Source: Desulfarculus baarsii DSM 2075 (GTDB lineage Bacteria; Desulfobacterota; Desulfarculia; Desulfarculales; Desulfarculaceae). From it: DNA of 64,000 nucleotides. Shown piece after piece: positions 32,534-42,689 of the stretch. Position 1 is the stretch's first letter. Every line of letters begins with the position of its first letter. The notes below the pieces were generated by a model, which did no database searches, was not told the DNA's origin, and was given only the letters and a program-made list of their open reading frames with translations. The DNA lies in NCBI RefSeq assembly GCF_000143965.1, contig NC_014365.1, positions 3,189,501 through 3,253,500 of the forward strand, in the 5' to 3' direction. The position numbers were made by a program, and so were the translations under genes.

Positions 32534-33534
32534 TTTTCTCTATCCCTGTTTTCCAAATCGTCCCTGGCGGGGAAGCCGTCGAGCTTCATGCCCAGAGACA
32601 GGCCCATATCGGTGAGCATCTCTTTGATTTCGTTGAGCGACTTGCGGCCGAAGTTCTTGGTTTTGAGCATTTCGGCCTCGCTGCGCTGCACCAGTTCGCC
32701 AATGTATTTGATGTCGGCGTTCTTGAGGCAATTGGCGCTACGCACGCTCAGTTCCAGCTCGTCGACGGTGCGGAACAGATTTTCGTTGAGCCTGGGCTCT
32801 TCCCGCTCCTCCTCGTGGGTAGGTTCGGGCTCCTCGGGGAAGTTGATGAAAATCTGCAACTGCTCCTTGAGGATTTTAGCGGCGTAAGCCACGGCGTCCT
32901 CCGGCCTGACCGCGCCGTTGGTGTGGACCTCCAGGGTCAGCTTGTCGTAGTCGGTGATCTGGCCGACACGGGCCTGGGTCACGACATAACTGACCTTGGT
33001 GATCGGCGAAAAGGCCGAATCTATGGCGATATAGCCGATAGGGTCCTCGGGGGACTTGTTCCGCTCGGCGGTGACATAGCCCTTGCCCGTGCGCACGGTC
33101 AGTTCGGCCTCCAGCCGCCCTTCGGGGCTGAGGGTGGCGATGTGGTGCTCGGGGTTGAGTATCTCCACATCGGGCGGCGTTTTGATGTCTCCGGCCTTGA
33201 CCACGCCCTCGCCTTGGGCGCTGATGGTCATGGTGGTGGAGTCGAACCCCAGGTAGCGCAGCTGGATGCCCTTCAGATTCAGGATGATGTCGGTGACATC
33301 CTCCAGAACGCCGGGGATAGTGGAGAACTCGTGAAGCACGCCTTCCATGCGCAGGTTAGTGACCGCCGCGCCTTGCAAAGAAGAAATCAAGATGCGCCGC
33401 AGGGCGTTGCCAATGGTATGGCCGAAGCCCCGCTCCAGGGGTTCGCACGAGAATTTTCCATACCGGCTAGTATGAATTTCTTCGTCAATTTGTAGCCGTG
33501 AGGGCTTGATAAGCTCTCTCCAATTCCTCTCCAT
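32530..33534 (-). CDS. rpoA: RNA polymerase alpha subunit
   Basis: 334 residues. The N-terminal dimerisation domain contains [19 protein letters not shown]. An acidic linker around residue 240 ([20 protein letters not shown]) leads to the C-terminal domain, with [18 protein letters not shown] carrying the Arg that touches UP elements. K and N contact residues appear in [15 protein letters not shown]. The full-length alpha-CTD means UP-element and activator contacts are possible. It lies between rpsD and rplQ, the standard alpha operon order. Confidence 0.98.
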   Translation of the reverse strand: MERNWRELIKPSRLQIDEEIHTSRYGKFSCEPLERGFGHTIGNALRRILISSLQGAAVTNLRMEGVLHEFSTIPGVLEDVTDIILNLKGIQLRYLGFDSTTMTISAQGEGVVKAGDIKTPPDVEILNPEHHIATLSPEGRLEAELTVRTGKGYVTAERNKSPEDPIGYIAIDSAFSPITKVSYVVTQARVGQITDYDKLTLEVHTNGAVRPEDAVAYAAKILKEQLQIFINFPEEPEPTHEEEREEPRLNENLFRTVDELELSVRSANCLKNADIKYIGELVQRSEAEMLKTKNFGRKSLNEIKEMLTDMGLSLGMKLDGFPARDDLENRDREK

Positions 33535-33564
33535 GGCTTCTCCCTAGAGTCGGGTTTCCAGGCG

Positions 33565-34194
33565 CTAGCGGGAGTAGAGCTCCACGATGAGCTGCTCCTG
33601 CATGGGCATGGTCAGCTCCTCGCGAGTGGGCAAGGCTTTGACCGTGCCGCTGAGGTCCTTCACATCCAGTTCCAGCCAGCCGGGAATGGTGCGCCGGGCC
33701 ACCGCTTCCATGGCTTCCTTGAGCTGACCCAGCTCGCGGCTGGTCTGGACCACGGCGACGACGTCGCCGGCCTTCACCAGGGCCGAAGGAATGTTGACCT
33801 TGTGGCCATTGACGGTGAAGTGGCTATGACGGACCCACTGACGGGCCTGGGTGCGGCTGTTGGCGAAGCCAAGCCGAAACACGACGTTATCGAGCCGCCG
33901 CTCCAGAAGCTGGAGCAGGTTGTGGCCAGTGACGCCATGCATGCTGGAGGCGCGTTTGTAGGTCAGGCGGAATTGGTTTTCGGCCAGGCCATACATGCGC
34001 TTGACTTTTTGTTTTTCGCGAAGCTGAATGCCGTAGTCGCTGGCTTTGCCGCGCCGGCCCTGGCCGTGCTGGCCCGGGGGATAGGTGCGTCTTTCCACAG
34101 CGCATTTGTCACCGTAGCAGCGGTCGCCCTTGAGATACAATTTTTGCATCTCGCGGCGGCACAGGCGGCAGACGGAACCTCTATATCGTGCCAA
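33565..34194 (-). CDS. rpsD: 30S ribosomal protein S4 (zinc-binding type)
   Basis: 209 residues from a TTG at 34194, chosen because GGAGG lies 7 nt upstream and the protein then reads [16 protein letters not shown], the canonical start. The frame open to 34260 has no site. Cys9, Cys12, Cys26 and Cys31 (CRLC and CYGDKC) form a zinc site, so this is the C+ form. The S4 RNA-binding fold is [20 protein letters not shown], then [11 protein letters not shown]4 nucleates 30S assembly and in many bacteria represses the alpha operon. Confidence 0.96.
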   Translation of the reverse strand: MARYRGSVCRLCRREMQKLYLKGDRCYGDKCAVERRTYPPGQHGQGRRGKASDYGIQLREKQKVKRMYGLAENQFRLTYKRASSMHGVTGHNLLQLLERRLDNVVFRLGFANSRTQARQWVRHSHFTVNGHKVNIPSALVKAGDVVAVVQTSRELGQLKEAMEAVARRTIPGWLELDVKDLSGTVKALPTREELTMPMQEQLIVELYSR

Positions 34195-34229
34195 GACAGT
34201 TCCTCCGTAAAGCAAAAGACCCTGGGGGC

Positions 34230-34625
34230 CTAGACGCGACGCCGCTTGGGCGGACGGCAACCATTGTGGGGCACTGGAGTCACGTCGCGGATGATGGATA
34301 CGTTCAACCCGGCGTTGTTGATGGCGCGCAGAGCGGCTTCACGACCGGCGCCCGGGCCCTTGACGTTCACCTCGACCGTGCGCATGCCGTGTTCCATGGC
34401 CTTTTTGGCGGCGTCCTCGGCGGCCAGCTGGGCGGCGAACGGCGTCGACTTGCGCGAGCCCTTGAACCCCTGCACGCCCGAAGACGACCAGGAGATGGTG
34501 GCGCCCTGCTGATCGCAGATGGTCACAATCGTGTTATTGAATGTCGACTGAATGTGCACGACGCCCGTGGGAACGTTTTTGCGTTCCTTGCGCTTGCGGA
34601 CGTTCCTTTTCTGCGCTTTGGCCAT
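34230..34625 (-). CDS. rpsK: 30S ribosomal protein S11
   Basis: 131 residues. The pattern [20 protein letters not shown] and the end [26 protein letters not shown] are the standard S11 sequence at the platform near the Shine-Dalgarno helix. The basic N-terminus ([13 protein letters not shown]) is normal. It overlaps the rpsM stop by 1 nt and precedes rpsD. Confidence 0.98.
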   Translation of the reverse strand: MAKAQKRNVRKRKERKNVPTGVVHIQSTFNNTIVTICDQQGATISWSSSGVQGFKGSRKSTPFAAQLAAEDAAKKAMEHGMRTVEVNVKGPGAGREAALRAINNAGLNVSIIRDVTPVPHNGCRPPKRRRV

Positions 34626-34996
34626 TATTTCTTCCTCTTACCGACCACGGCCCGGCTGGGGCCCTTACGGGTGCGGGCGTTGGTCCGCGTGCGCTGGCCG
34701 CGAACCGGCAAGCCACGACGATGCCGCAGACCGCGGTAGCATCCCAGGTCCATCAGCCGCTTGATGTTCATCGACACCTCGCGGCGCAGATCGCCCTCAA
34801 CCTTGTAGGCTTCGTCGATGACCTGGCGGATGCGGTTTACCTCTTCACTGTTGAGCGCGTCGCTCTTGGTGTCGGGGTTGACGCCGGCGGCGTCAAGAAT
34901 CCTCTTCGATGTGGACGGCCCGATGCCATAGATATAGGTCAGCGCCACTTCGATGCGTTTGTTGCGGGGCAAATCGATCCCTGCGATGCGTGCCAC
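34625..34996 (-). CDS. rpsM: 30S ribosomal protein S13
   Basis: 123 residues, [26 protein letters not shown] at the start. The C-terminal rRNA/tRNA-contacting tail is [25 protein letters not shown]. It sits at the top of the 30S head and takes part in the B1 intersubunit bridge. It follows rpmJ and precedes rpsK, with standard spacing. Confidence 0.98.
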   Translation of the reverse strand: MARIAGIDLPRNKRIEVALTYIYGIGPSTSKRILDAAGVNPDTKSDALNSEEVNRIRQVIDEAYKVEGDLRREVSMNIKRLMDLGCYRGLRHRRGLPVRGQRTRTNARTRKGPSRAVVGKRKK

Positions 34997-35007
34997 GCGA
35001 TCCCTCC

Positions 35008-35124
35008 TTAACCCTGACGCTGATTATGGCGTGGGTTCTTTTTGCAGACGACCCGGACAACGCCGTTGCGTTTGATGATCTTGCAGTCTTTGCAGATCTT
35101 TTTGACTGATGCTCGCACTTTCAT
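35008..35124 (-). CDS. rpmJ: 50S ribosomal protein L36 (zinc type)
   Basis: A 38-residue gene: [20 protein letters not shown] then [18 protein letters not shown]. Cys11, Cys14, Cys27 and His33 make the zinc ribbon, so this is the C+ form. It lies between map and rpsM. The 85 nt between it and map contain no infA reading frame. Confidence 0.95.
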   Translation of the reverse strand: MKVRASVKKICKDCKIIKRNGVVRVVCKKNPRHNQRQG

Positions 35125-35209
35125 GAGCCTAACCTTCTTTATGCCAGCGCGCCGCGCACACGGCGATACGCCATAACAGGCCCTTTTCGCCTAGGTGGCT
35201 GTCGGCCCC

Positions 35210-35956
35210 TTACGGCAAACTCAGAATGCGGGGGCCATCCTCGGTGATGGCCACCGTATGCTCATAGTGGGCCGAAAGTTTACCGTCCACGGTCACCGCC
35301 GTCCAGCCGTCGGAGAGAATTTTCACCCCATAAGCGCCGACGTTGACCATGGGTTCGATGGCCAGCACCATGCCGGCCTTGAGTTTGACGCCCTTGCCCG
35401 GCGCTCCGTAATTGGGCACCTGGGGCTCTTCATGCAGGGCCCGGCCAATGCCGTGCCCCACAAACTGTCGCACCACGCTGAAACCGGCCTCCTCGGCCAC
35501 CCGTTGCACCGCCGCCGAAATGTCGCCCAGGCGGTTGCCGGGCCTGGCTTGCTCGATGCCCGCCTCCAAGGCGCGGCGCGTGGCGTCCATGAGCTTGCGC
35601 GCCTCCGGGCTGACCTGGCCCACGGCGACCGTGGTGGCCGAATCGCCGTAGAAGCCGTCCTTGATCACCCCAAAATCCATGGAGATGATGTCGCCTTCGC
35701 GCAGGGCCCGCTCACCGGGAAAACCGTGCACGACTTCTTCGTTGACCGAGCAACACAGCGCGAACGGATAGCCGTTATAGCCTTTGAACGCGGGCCGGCA
35801 GCCCATTTGACGGCACATTTCCTCGGCCGCGCGGTCGAGTTGGGCCGTCGTGACCCCAGGCGCCACCATCCGGCTGACGGCCTGAAGAACCTGTCCAACG
35901 ATCTGGTTGGCTTGACGCATCAACTCCAGTTCGCTGGCGCTTTTGATTATGATCAT
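35210..35956 (-). CDS. map: Methionine aminopeptidase, type I
   Basis: The 248-residue two-metal enzyme removes N-terminal Met from nascent proteins. Metal ligands are in IISMDFGVIKDGFYGDSA (two Asp), VGHGIGRALHEEPQVPNYG (His), VLAIEPMV (Glu) and SAHYEHTVAITEDG (Glu). There is no N-terminal zinc or SH3 extension, the usual bacterial MAP1a type. It sits between adk and rpmJ as in many spc operons. Confidence 0.97.
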   Translation of the reverse strand: MIIIKSASELELMRQANQIVGQVLQAVSRMVAPGVTTAQLDRAAEEMCRQMGCRPAFKGYNGYPFALCCSVNEEVVHGFPGERALREGDIISMDFGVIKDGFYGDSATTVAVGQVSPEARKLMDATRRALEAGIEQARPGNRLGDISAAVQRVAEEAGFSVVRQFVGHGIGRALHEEPQVPNYGAPGKGVKLKAGMVLAIEPMVNVGAYGVKILSDGWTAVTVDGKLSAHYEHTVAITEDGPRILSLP

Positions 35957-35977
35957 GGGCTGCCGGCTCTCTATGCT

Positions 35978-36631
35978 TTAGCCCAGGACCGCCTTGATGC
36001 GACCAAAGATATCGTCGATCGAGCCCACGCCCTGGATGGGCCGCAACAGGCCCTTTTGCTGATAATAGTCGATCAACGGCTTGGTCTGGTCGTCGTAGAC
36101 CTTCAAGCGGTTGGACACGGTGGCCTCGTTGTCGTCGTCGCGCTGATACAGCTCGCCGCCGCACTTGTCGCACTTGCCCTCGGTCTTGGGCGGATCGAAC
36201 ATCACGTGGAAGCCCGAGCCGCAGGCCTTGCAGGTGCGGCGACCGGTCAGGCGGCCCAAAAGCTCGCTGCTGGGCACCTCAATGCTGACCACGTGATCGA
36301 TCTTGCGGTTCATCTCGGCCAGAACCTTGTCCAGGGCCTCGGCCTGGGGCACGGTCCGCGGGAAACCGTCGAGCATGAAGCCTTTGGCGCAGTCGGGCTG
36401 AGCCATGCGGTCCTTGGCCAGGCCGATGACGATCTCGTCGGTGACCAGCTTGCCGGCGTCCATGAATTTTTTCGCTTCGATGCCCAGAGGAGTCTGATTC
36501 TTGACCGCCTCGCGCAGCATGTCGCCCGTGGAAATCTGGGGAATGCCGTAAGCGTCGATCAACTTCTTAGCCTGAGTGCCTTTGCCAGCGCCCGGAGGGC
36601 CCAACAGAATCAGATTCATGACGCGCTCCAT
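35978..36631 (-). CDS. adk: Adenylate kinase (zinc-LID form)
   Basis: The 217-residue enzyme interconverts ATP + AMP and two ADP. The P-loop is [10 protein letters not shown] and the AMP-site block is [18 protein letters not shown] follows, with a LID carrying CKACG and CDKCG, a four-Cys structural zinc. This is the long bacterial form. It lies between secY and map, as is common in spc clusters. Confidence 0.97.
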   Translation of the reverse strand: MERVMNLILLGPPGAGKGTQAKKLIDAYGIPQISTGDMLREAVKNQTPLGIEAKKFMDAGKLVTDEIVIGLAKDRMAQPDCAKGFMLDGFPRTVPQAEALDKVLAEMNRKIDHVVSIEVPSSELLGRLTGRRTCKACGSGFHVMFDPPKTEGKCDKCGGELYQRDDDNEATVSNRLKVYDDQTKPLIDYYQQKGLLRPIQGVGSIDDIFGRIKAVLG

Positions 36632-36684
36632 TCGTAAAAAGACTTTAATATCAATATGCCGGCCTCCGTGAAGAAGGCGTCGTC

Positions 36685-37992
36685 TTATCTGCCCTTGATC
36701 ACGCCCTTTTTCATCAGGCTTTCGTAGTGCCGGCTCATCAGGTGGCTCTCGATCTGCGACATGGTGTCCAGCGAGACGCCGACGACGATGAGCAAGGCCG
36801 TGCCGCCGAAATAAAAGGGCACGTTAAACTGGGTGATCAGCAGCGTGGGCAACACGCACACCGCCGAGATGTAGGCCGCCCCACCCAGGGTCAGACGGGT
36901 CAGCACGCGGTCGATATAGTCGGCGGTGCGCTTGCCGGGGCGGATGCCCGGAATGAACCCGCCGTATTTCTTCATGTTGTCGGCCACATCGGTCGGATTG
37001 AAGGTCACGGCCGTGTAGAAGTAGCAGAAGAAAACGATCATGCCCACGTAGAGGATGTTGTACATCCAGCCATCGGGGGTCATGGCCGCGGCAAACTGCT
37101 GCACGATCGGCACGTTGACGAACTGGGCGATCGTGGCCGGGAACATGATGATGCTGCTGGCGAAGATCGGCGGGATGACGCCCGCGGTATTGATCTTCAG
37201 CGGCAGATGGGTGGTCTGGCCGCCATAAACGCGCCGGCCCACCACCCGCTTGGCGTACTGCACCGGGATGCGCCGCTGGCCCTGCTCCACGAAGCAGATC
37301 GCCGCCACCACCGCCACCATCACCAGCACCAGCACCAGCAGCATGAACACGCTGACCTCGCCAACGCGCACCATGCGGAAGGTGTTGAAGATGGCCGCTG
37401 GCAGGCTGGCCACGATGCCGGCGAAGATAATCAGACTGATGCCGTTGCCGATGCCCCGCTCGGTGATCTGCTCGCCCAGCCACATGATGAAGGCCGTGCC
37501 CGAGGTCAGGGTGATCATGGTCATCAACCGGAAGCCCCAGCCGGCCTCGGGCACCACCAGCGCGCCGTTGGGCGCGGTCATCGACTCCAGGCCGATGGCA
37601 ATGCCCATGCCCTGGACCAACGACAGCAACACCGTGCCGTAACGCGCGTATTGCGTTATCTTCTTGCGCCCTTCCTGGCCTTCTTTCTTCAGTTCGGCCA
37701 GCCGGGGCACCACCACCGTCAGCAGATCGAGGATGATGCTGGCGCTGATGTAGGGCATGATGCCCAGGGCGAAGATGCTCATGCGCTCCAGGGCGCCGCC
37801 GCTGAACATGTTGACCAGGCCCAGCAACGGGATGTCGGTGTTTTGAAAAAACGCGGACAAGGCAGCGCCGTCGATGCCGGGAGTCGGAATGGCGCAACCG
37901 ATCCGGTAAACCGCCAGCATCATCAAAGAGAACAGAACTCTTTTGCGCAGCTCGGGGATCTTGCCAATATTTCCGACGCCAGCCATTGCCAC
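36685..37992 (-). CDS. secY: Preprotein translocase subunit SecY
   Basis: The 435-residue core of the Sec channel has ten hydrophobic helices. The plug/helix 2a region is [19 protein letters not shown]. The cytosolic loop contains [15 protein letters not shown], and loop C5 has [23 protein letters not shown] with the conserved Arg for SecA. The GTG at 37992 follows GGAG about 10 nt upstream; an ATG at 37986 is an alternative. SecE is encoded about 26 kb upstream in the same cluster. Confidence 0.97.
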   Translation of the reverse strand: MAMAGVGNIGKIPELRKRVLFSLMMLAVYRIGCAIPTPGIDGAALSAFFQNTDIPLLGLVNMFSGGALERMSIFALGIMPYISASIILDLLTVVVPRLAELKKEGQEGRKKITQYARYGTVLLSLVQGMGIAIGLESMTAPNGALVVPEAGWGFRLMTMITLTSGTAFIMWLGEQITERGIGNGISLIIFAGIVASLPAAIFNTFRMVRVGEVSVFMLLVLVLVMVAVVAAICFVEQGQRRIPVQYAKRVVGRRVYGGQTTHLPLKINTAGVIPPIFASSIIMFPATIAQFVNVPIVQQFAAAMTPDGWMYNILYVGMIVFFCYFYTAVTFNPTDVADNMKKYGGFIPGIRPGKRTADYIDRVLTRLTLGGAAYISAVCVLPTLLITQFNVPFYFGGTALLIVVGVSLDTMSQIESHLMSRHYESLMKKGVIKGR

Positions 37993-37993
37993 G

Positions 37994-38434
37994 TTAGATC
38001 AACTCCACCTTGCCGCCGGCGGCCTCTACTTTGGCCATGGCGCTCGCGCTGGCCCGGTCGACCTGCACCGTCACGGCGCGGTCGAGCTCGCCGGAGCCCA
38101 GCAGTTTGATGACGTCAAAGGCGCCCTTGATCAGGCCGGCCTCGGCCAGGGCCAGCGCGTCGATGACGCTGCCGGCCTCGAAACGGTTGAGGTCGCGGAC
38201 ATTGATCTCGGCGGTGACGGTCTTGAAGATGTTTTTGAAACCACGCTTGGGCAACCGCCGCTGCAAGGGCATCTGACCGCCCTCGAAGCCGGGGCGAACA
38301 CCGCCGCCGCTACGGGCGTTTTGACCCTTGTGGCCCTTGCCGGCCGTGTGGCCCTGGCCGGAGCCCTTGCCGCGACCGACGCGCTTCCTGTCTTTTTTGG
38401 AGCCGGCAGCCGGCTTCAGCTCGTTCAGCTTCAT
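37994..38434 (-). CDS. rplO: 50S ribosomal protein L15
   Basis: 146 residues. The Gly/Lys-rich N-terminal tail ([20 protein letters not shown]) enters the 50S core. Then come the conserved [19 protein letters not shown] and a C-terminal globular domain ending [11 protein letters not shown]. It is followed 1 nt later by the GTG of secY, so coupling is likely. Confidence 0.98.
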   Translation of the reverse strand: MKLNELKPAAGSKKDRKRVGRGKGSGQGHTAGKGHKGQNARSGGGVRPGFEGGQMPLQRRLPKRGFKNIFKTVTAEINVRDLNRFEAGSVIDALALAEAGLIKGAFDVIKLLGSGELDRAVTVQVDRASASAMAKVEAAGGKVELI

Positions 38435-38442
38435 GGCGCTGA

Positions 38443-38631
38443 CTACTCCGAATCAGACAACACCTGCACCAGGTGTTCGACTTTCTTAACCATTCCCCGG
38501 ATGGCCGGGGTGTCTTGCAGAATCACGGTCTTGTTTAGCTTGGTCAGACCCAGGCCGCGCAGAGTGTCTTTCTGCCGCTGGGTGCGGCCGATGCCGCTGC
38601 GCACCAGCTTGACGCGGATATTCTCCGCCAT
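38443..38631 (-). CDS. rpmD: 50S ribosomal protein L30
   Basis: 62 residues: [20 protein letters not shown] then [20 protein letters not shown]. This is the short bacterial L30 with the typical GL.K....V D.P...G core. It is encoded between rpsE and rplO. Confidence 0.97.
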   Translation of the reverse strand: MAENIRVKLVRSGIGRTQRQKDTLRGLGLTKLNKTVILQDTPAIRGMVKKVEHLVQVLSDSE

Positions 38632-38655
38632 GTTGCACCTCCGCAGGGGGCTGTT

Positions 38656-39183
38656 TTAAAACTCGGGCTCCAGCTCGACAACGTTTTTGCCGCGCAGGCG
38701 GGCCACTTCGTCGGCGCTCTTGAGACCGCGCAGACCCTCCAGAGTGGCCTTGATCACGTTGTGCGGGTTGTTGGTGCCCAGAGTCTTGGTCAGAATATCG
38801 GTGACCCCGGCCGCCTCCAACACCGCGCGCACCGCGCCGCCGGCGATGACGCCCGTTCCCGGACGGGCCGGACGCAGCATCACCTGGCCCGCGCCAAAGC
38901 GCCCGACGATCGGGTGGGGGATGGTGCCGCCGCTGAGCGCCACCGACGTCATGTCGCGCTTGGCCTTTTCGACGCCCTTGCGGATCGCCTCGGGAACCTC
39001 GTTGGCCTTGCCCAGGCCGAAGCCCACGCTGCCCTGGCCATCGCCAACCACGACCACCGCCGAGAAGGAGAACCTGCGGCCGCCCTTGACGACCTTGGCC
39101 ACGCGGTTGATATGAACCACCTTGTCAATCAGCTGCGATTCTTCTTCGAAGACTTCTTTCTTTTTACGTCTGCTGTCCAGCAA
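38656..39183 (-). CDS. rpsE: 30S ribosomal protein S5
   Basis: 175 residues. The dsRBD-like N domain is [28 protein letters not shown], and the C domain is [23 protein letters not shown] with [19 protein letters not shown]. These residues contribute to translational accuracy. Its length is slightly above E. coli because of a short acidic N-terminal extension. It lies between rplR and rpmD. Confidence 0.98.
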   Translation of the reverse strand: MLDSRRKKKEVFEEESQLIDKVVHINRVAKVVKGGRRFSFSAVVVVGDGQGSVGFGLGKANEVPEAIRKGVEKAKRDMTSVALSGGTIPHPIVGRFGAGQVMLRPARPGTGVIAGGAVRAVLEAAGVTDILTKTLGTNNPHNVIKATLEGLRGLKSADEVARLRGKNVVELEPEF

Positions 39184-39225
39184 GGCTTAAATCCTTCCTA
39201 TGCCTGGTCGGCGTCGGCCGTCCGG

Positions 39226-39594
39226 CTAGAACTCCAAACCACCTTCGCGAGCCCCGTCGGCCAGGGCCTTGATGCGGCCATGATACAAAAACCCATTGCG
39301 GTCGAAGACCACCTTGGAGACGCCGGCCGCCTTGGCCACCTGGGCGATGGTCATGCCCACCTTCTTGGCCGTGGCGACGTTGCCCTTGTGGCCGGGCTCC
39401 TGGCGCAGGCCGTCCGACAGGCTGCTGGCGGCCGCCAGGGTCCGCCCCGAGTCGTCGTCGATAACCTGACAATAGATGTGGTTCAGGGAACGGAAGACGC
39501 ACAGCCTGGGCCTGTCGGCCGTGCCGCGCACCTTGCGGCGCACGCGCACCTTGCGTTTCTGCAGAGCCACCGTCCTGGGATTGGTCTTGCCCAT
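39226..39594 (-). CDS. rplR: 50S ribosomal protein L18
   Basis: The 122-residue 5S rRNA binding protein has a basic N-terminus ([20 protein letters not shown]) and [20 protein letters not shown]. The end [28 protein letters not shown] is the classic L18 C-terminus. It works with L5 at the central protuberance. Confidence 0.98.
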   Translation of the reverse strand: MGKTNPRTVALQKRKVRVRRKVRGTADRPRLCVFRSLNHIYCQVIDDDSGRTLAAASSLSDGLRQEPGHKGNVATAKKVGMTIAQVAKAAGVSKVVFDRNGFLYHGRIKALADGAREGGLEF

Positions 39595-39636
39595 ATCCTC
39601 TTACCTTTATCGACACCCGGCAACACGCCGGAAAGC

Positions 39637-40176
39637 TTACTTGGTTCCGGCCTTACCCACCTTGCGGCGGATGACCTCGTCGGAGTACTTGATGCCTTTG
39701 CCCTTGTAGGGCTCGGGCGGACGATAACGCCGGATGGTGGCCGCCGTCTGACCCAGCAACTCCTTGTCGATGCTGCTGAGAGTGACGATGGTGTTTTTCT
39801 CCACCGCGCCGCTGACGCCTTCCGGCAGGACAAACTCCACCGGATGGCTGAAGCCCAGGGCCAACTTCAGCGTGCCGCCGTTCAACTCGGCGCGGTAGCC
39901 CACGCCATTGATCTCCAACACCTTGGTGAAGCCGGCGCTGACGCCGTGGACCATGTTGAACAGAAGCGAGCGGCTCAGGCCCCACAGAGCGATGGCGTTT
40001 TTGGACTCCTCGCGGGGCTTGACCCGCAGATCGCCCTCGTCGCGGACTATCTCCACCAGCGGGTGGAACTGGCGCTTGAGCGCGCCCTTGGCGCCCTTGA
40101 CCTCGACAAGCTGCCCATCGATGGTGACCTCGACGCCCGCGGGCACGGTCACAGGCAGTTTTCCAATACGACTCAT
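39637..40176 (-). CDS. rplF: 50S ribosomal protein L6
   Basis: 179 residues from the ATG at 40176 (MSRIGKLPVTVPAGVEVTID). The frame is open to 40257, but that part overlaps rpsH. The tandem alpha/beta domains include VLEINGVGYRAEL and the conserved C-terminal RRYRPPEPYKGKGIKYSDEV, which contacts the sarcin-ricin loop region. Confidence 0.98.
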   Translation of the reverse strand: MSRIGKLPVTVPAGVEVTIDGQLVEVKGAKGALKRQFHPLVEIVRDEGDLRVKPREESKNAIALWGLSRSLLFNMVHGVSAGFTKVLEINGVGYRAELNGGTLKLALGFSHPVEFVLPEGVSGAVEKNTIVTLSSIDKELLGQTAATIRRYRPPEPYKGKGIKYSDEVIRRKVGKAGTK

Positions 40177-40196
40177 GACAAATATCTCCCGCGCCC

Positions 40197-40592
40197 CTAC
40201 CAGATTTCGCAGAGGACCTCGCCGCCGACCTTGGCCTTGCGCGCTTCGCGGTCGCACATCACGCCCTTGTTGGTCGACAGGATGGCGATGCCCAGGCCGG
40301 AGCGGATTTTCTGCACCTCGGTATGGGGCACATACACCCTGCGGCTGGGTTTGCTGACCCGCTTGAGCCCTTCGATGACGCTCCTGGAGCCGTGATAACG
40401 CAGCTTCAGGCTGAGCGTGGCCTGCGGCGAGCCGGGGACCACTTCGTAACCGGCGATGTAGCCCTCCTGCACCAACGTTTCGGCAATGGCCGCCTTGATG
40501 CTAGACGACGGCAGGTTCACCTCGGTCTGGCGGGCCATGATCGCATTGCGGATGCGGGTGAGCATGTCGGCGATGGGATCGTGCATGGACAT
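40197..40592 (-). CDS. rpsH: 30S ribosomal protein S8
   Basis: 131 residues, [20 protein letters not shown] at the start. The 16S rRNA binding C-terminal core has [20 protein letters not shown] and [20 protein letters not shown]. In E. coli S8 also represses the spc operon; a matching mRNA site was not identified here. Confidence 0.98.
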   Translation of the reverse strand: MSMHDPIADMLTRIRNAIMARQTEVNLPSSSIKAAIAETLVQEGYIAGYEVVPGSPQATLSLKLRYHGSRSVIEGLKRVSKPSRRVYVPHTEVQKIRSGLGIAILSTNKGVMCDREARKAKVGGEVLCEIW

Positions 40593-40603
40593 GTCTCTTC
40601 TCC

Positions 40604-40789
40604 CTACCAGCTAGCCTTGATCACGCCAGGCAGCTCGCCTCGCAGGGCCATATTGCGGAGGCAAACGCGGCAGAGGCCAAACTTGCGGATAAAGGCCCGG
40701 GGCCGGCCGCAAATGGGGCACCGATTTCTGCGGCGCACCTTGAATTTTGGCTCGCGCGACATCTTTTGCATCTGCGCTAACTTGGCCAA
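40604..40789 (-). CDS. rpsN: 30S ribosomal protein S14, zinc type (S14Z)
   Basis: 61 residues, the short zinc-binding form: [40 protein letters not shown] with four cysteines in two CxxC pairs. This differs from the ~100-residue Cys-free S14 of gamma-proteobacteria and is consistent with a deltaproteobacterial-type lineage. It sits between rplE and rpsH. Confidence 0.98.
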   Translation of the reverse strand: MAKLAQMQKMSREPKFKVRRRNRCPICGRPRAFIRKFGLCRVCLRNMALRGELPGVIKASW

Positions 40790-40810
40790 CTGATCCCTCC
40801 TGATGTATCT

Positions 40811-41416
40811 CTAGGCCCGGAAGGGCACGCCCAGCAGACGGAGCAGCGCGCGCCCCTCTTCGTCGGTCTGGGCAGTAGTTACGATGGTTATGTTCATTCC
40901 CTTGACCTTGTCGATCTTGTCGTACTCGATCTCCGGGAAAATTATATGCTCTTTCACGCCCAGGGTGTAGTTGCCGCGGCCGTCGAAGGCCGTGGCGCTG
41001 ACACCGCGGAAGTCGCGCACGCGGGGCAGGGCGATGTTGAACAGTTTGTCCATGAAAAACCACATCTTCTCACCCCGGAGAGTAACCGAGGTGCCGATGG
41101 GCATGCCCTCGCGCAGCTTGAAGGAGGCGATGGAGCGCCGGGCCCGGTTGATCATGGCCCGCTGGCCGGCGATCATGGTCAATTCCTCGGCCGCCGCCTC
41201 CAACACCTTGATATTCTGGATCGCCTCGCCCACGCCCATGTTCAGGACGGCCTTGACCGGCTTGGGCACCTGCATGATGTTTTTGTACGAGAACTGCTCG
41301 ATGAGTTGCGGAATGCACTCCTGCAGATACTTCTCGCGCAGCCTGGGAGCCACCTTTTCGATGACTTCGGCCGGCTGTTCCTGGCCTTCGGCCTTTTTCT
41401 TCTTTTTGTCAGCCAT
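40811..41416 (-). CDS. rplE: 50S ribosomal protein L5
   Basis: 201 residues, about 20 more than the common 179. The extra part is a charged N-terminal extension ([20 protein letters not shown]) before the canonical [15 protein letters not shown]. Core blocks are [20 protein letters not shown] and [20 protein letters not shown]. It binds 5S rRNA and touches P-site tRNA. No better internal start with a ribosome-binding site is obvious. Confidence 0.97.
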   Translation of the reverse strand: MADKKKKKAEGQEQPAEVIEKVAPRLREKYLQECIPQLIEQFSYKNIMQVPKPVKAVLNMGVGEAIQNIKVLEAAAEELTMIAGQRAMINRARRSIASFKLREGMPIGTSVTLRGEKMWFFMDKLFNIALPRVRDFRGVSATAFDGRGNYTLGVKEHIIFPEIEYDKIDKVKGMNITIVTTAQTDEEGRALLRLLGVPFRA

Positions 41417-41482
41417 TGCTCGCCGTTTTTTGAAGCCGGATTAACGCCGGCTCGTCCTACGGTTAATGATTAAACCGTGTTT

Positions 41483-41803
41483 TCAAGCGTCAAGAAGCTC
41501 GCCGCATTTCTTGCAGAAGCGACTGGTCTTGCCGTCGTCGAGAACCTTGCGACCCAACCGGCTGGCCTTCCCGCATTTGTCGCAGATGACCATGAGGTTG
41601 CTGATGTCGATGGGCATTTCCTTCTCGACGATGCCGCCCTGATTGTTCTGGCTGGGGCGGGTGTGGCGCTTGACCACGTTGACCTTTTCGACGATGGCCC
41701 GGTTGTCGGCCGGCAGCACGCGCAGGACTTTGCCCACCTTGCCGCGATCGCGGCCAGCCGTGACCATGACCTTGTCGTCTTTTTTGATGCTCAGTTTGCT
41801 CAT
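41483..41803 (-). CDS. rplX: 50S ribosomal protein L24
   Basis: 106 residues. The KOW motif is MVTAGRDRGKVGKVLRVLPA. The C-terminal tail carries CDKCGKASRLGRKV and CKKCGELLDA, two CxxC pairs seen in many zinc-using bacterial L24 proteins. It is an early-assembly protein at the exit tunnel. Confidence 0.97.
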   Translation of the reverse strand: MSKLSIKKDDKVMVTAGRDRGKVGKVLRVLPADNRAIVEKVNVVKRHTRPSQNNQGGIVEKEMPIDISNLMVICDKCGKASRLGRKVLDDGKTSRFCKKCGELLDA

Positions 41804-41811
41804 ACCGACAC

Positions 41812-42180
41812 CTACAAAACCTCGGGCGCCAGCGACACGATCTTCATGTAGCGCCTGGCCCGCAGTTCCCTGGCCACCGGCCCGAAGATACGGGTGCCGA
41901 TGGGCTCTCCGGCATTGTTGATCAACACGGCCGAGTTGTCGTCGAATTTGATGGCCGAGCCGTCGGCCCGCCGCACTTCCTTGGCCGTGCGGACCACCAC
42001 CGCCTTCATGACATCGCCCTTCTTGACCTTGGAGTTGGGCAGGGCCTCCTTGACCGAGACCACGATGACATCGCCCAAGCTCGCATAGCGCCGCTTGGAT
42101 CCCCCCAGCACCTTGATGCAGTAAAGCCTCTTGGCGCCGGAGTTGTCGGCCGATTGCAAATTGGTTTCAGGCTGGATCAT
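41812..42180 (-). CDS. rplN: 50S ribosomal protein L14
   Basis: 122 residues: [40 protein letters not shown], then the C-terminal [26 protein letters not shown]. Fully canonical. It is an intersubunit-bridge protein and the docking site of RsfS. It precedes rplX. Confidence 0.98.
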   Translation of the reverse strand: MIQPETNLQSADNSGAKRLYCIKVLGGSKRRYASLGDVIVVSVKEALPNSKVKKGDVMKAVVVRTAKEVRRADGSAIKFDDNSAVLINNAGEPIGTRIFGPVARELRARRYMKIVSLAPEVL

Positions 42181-42201
42181 GGTGTCACACTCCCCGGGGG
42201 C

Positions 42202-42465
42202 CTACGCCACCCGCTCCAGCACCTTGCTGACGCGCCAGCGTTTGAGTCTGCTCAGGGGCCTGCTCTGACGAATGAGCACGGTATCGCCCACCCTGCAGTC
42301 GTTGGCCTCGTCGTGAGCCATGAACTTGGCCCGGCGCCGCACGTACTTTTTGTAAATGGGGTGTTTCACCAGGCGCTCGACCTGGACCACCACCGTTTTG
42401 TCCATCTTGTCGCTCACCACCACGCCGGTGAGAGCCTTGGCGTTTCCGCGATCATTGTTGGCCAT
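42202..42465 (-). CDS. rpsQ: 30S ribosomal protein S17
   Basis: 87 residues. OB-fold blocks are [20 protein letters not shown] and [20 protein letters not shown], followed by [20 protein letters not shown]. It binds the 5' domain of 16S rRNA. It lies between rpmC and rplN. Confidence 0.98.
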   Translation of the reverse strand: MANNDRGNAKALTGVVVSDKMDKTVVVQVERLVKHPIYKKYVRRRAKFMAHDEANDCRVGDTVLIRQSRPLSRLKRWRVSKVLERVA

Positions 42466-42493
42466 ACAAACACCTTAGCCTTATCGGGGCTTT

Positions 42494-42685
42494 TTATTCC
42501 GCGGCCAGCTGGCGCATGACCGTCAGAACGCGGGCGATGTCTTTTTTGGTCACTCCCAGTTTCATGGGGTTTTCCAACTGCCCGGTGGCGTTCTGAAACT
42601 TGAGGTTGAACAGCTCCTGACGCAGATCGTCGAGTTTGCGCTCCAACTCCCCAAGGGAAAGACTCTTCAGTTCAGACGCTTTCAT
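42494..42685 (-). CDS. rpmC: 50S ribosomal protein L29
   Basis: 63 residues of two antiparallel helices: MKASELKSLSLGELERKLDD and LRQELFNLKFQNATGQLENP, with the C-terminal KKDIARVLTVMRQ. It sits at the tunnel exit next to L23, a docking region for trigger factor and SRP. Its start lies 4 nt after the rplP stop. Confidence 0.97.
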   Translation of the reverse strand: MKASELKSLSLGELERKLDDLRQELFNLKFQNATGQLENPMKLGVTKKDIARVLTVMRQLAAE

Positions 42686-42689
42686 AACT

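Noticed and set aside
35195-36637. 480-codon plus-strand frame opposite map and adk
   Set aside because: Both minus-strand enzymes are complete with catalytic motifs; the plus frame has none.
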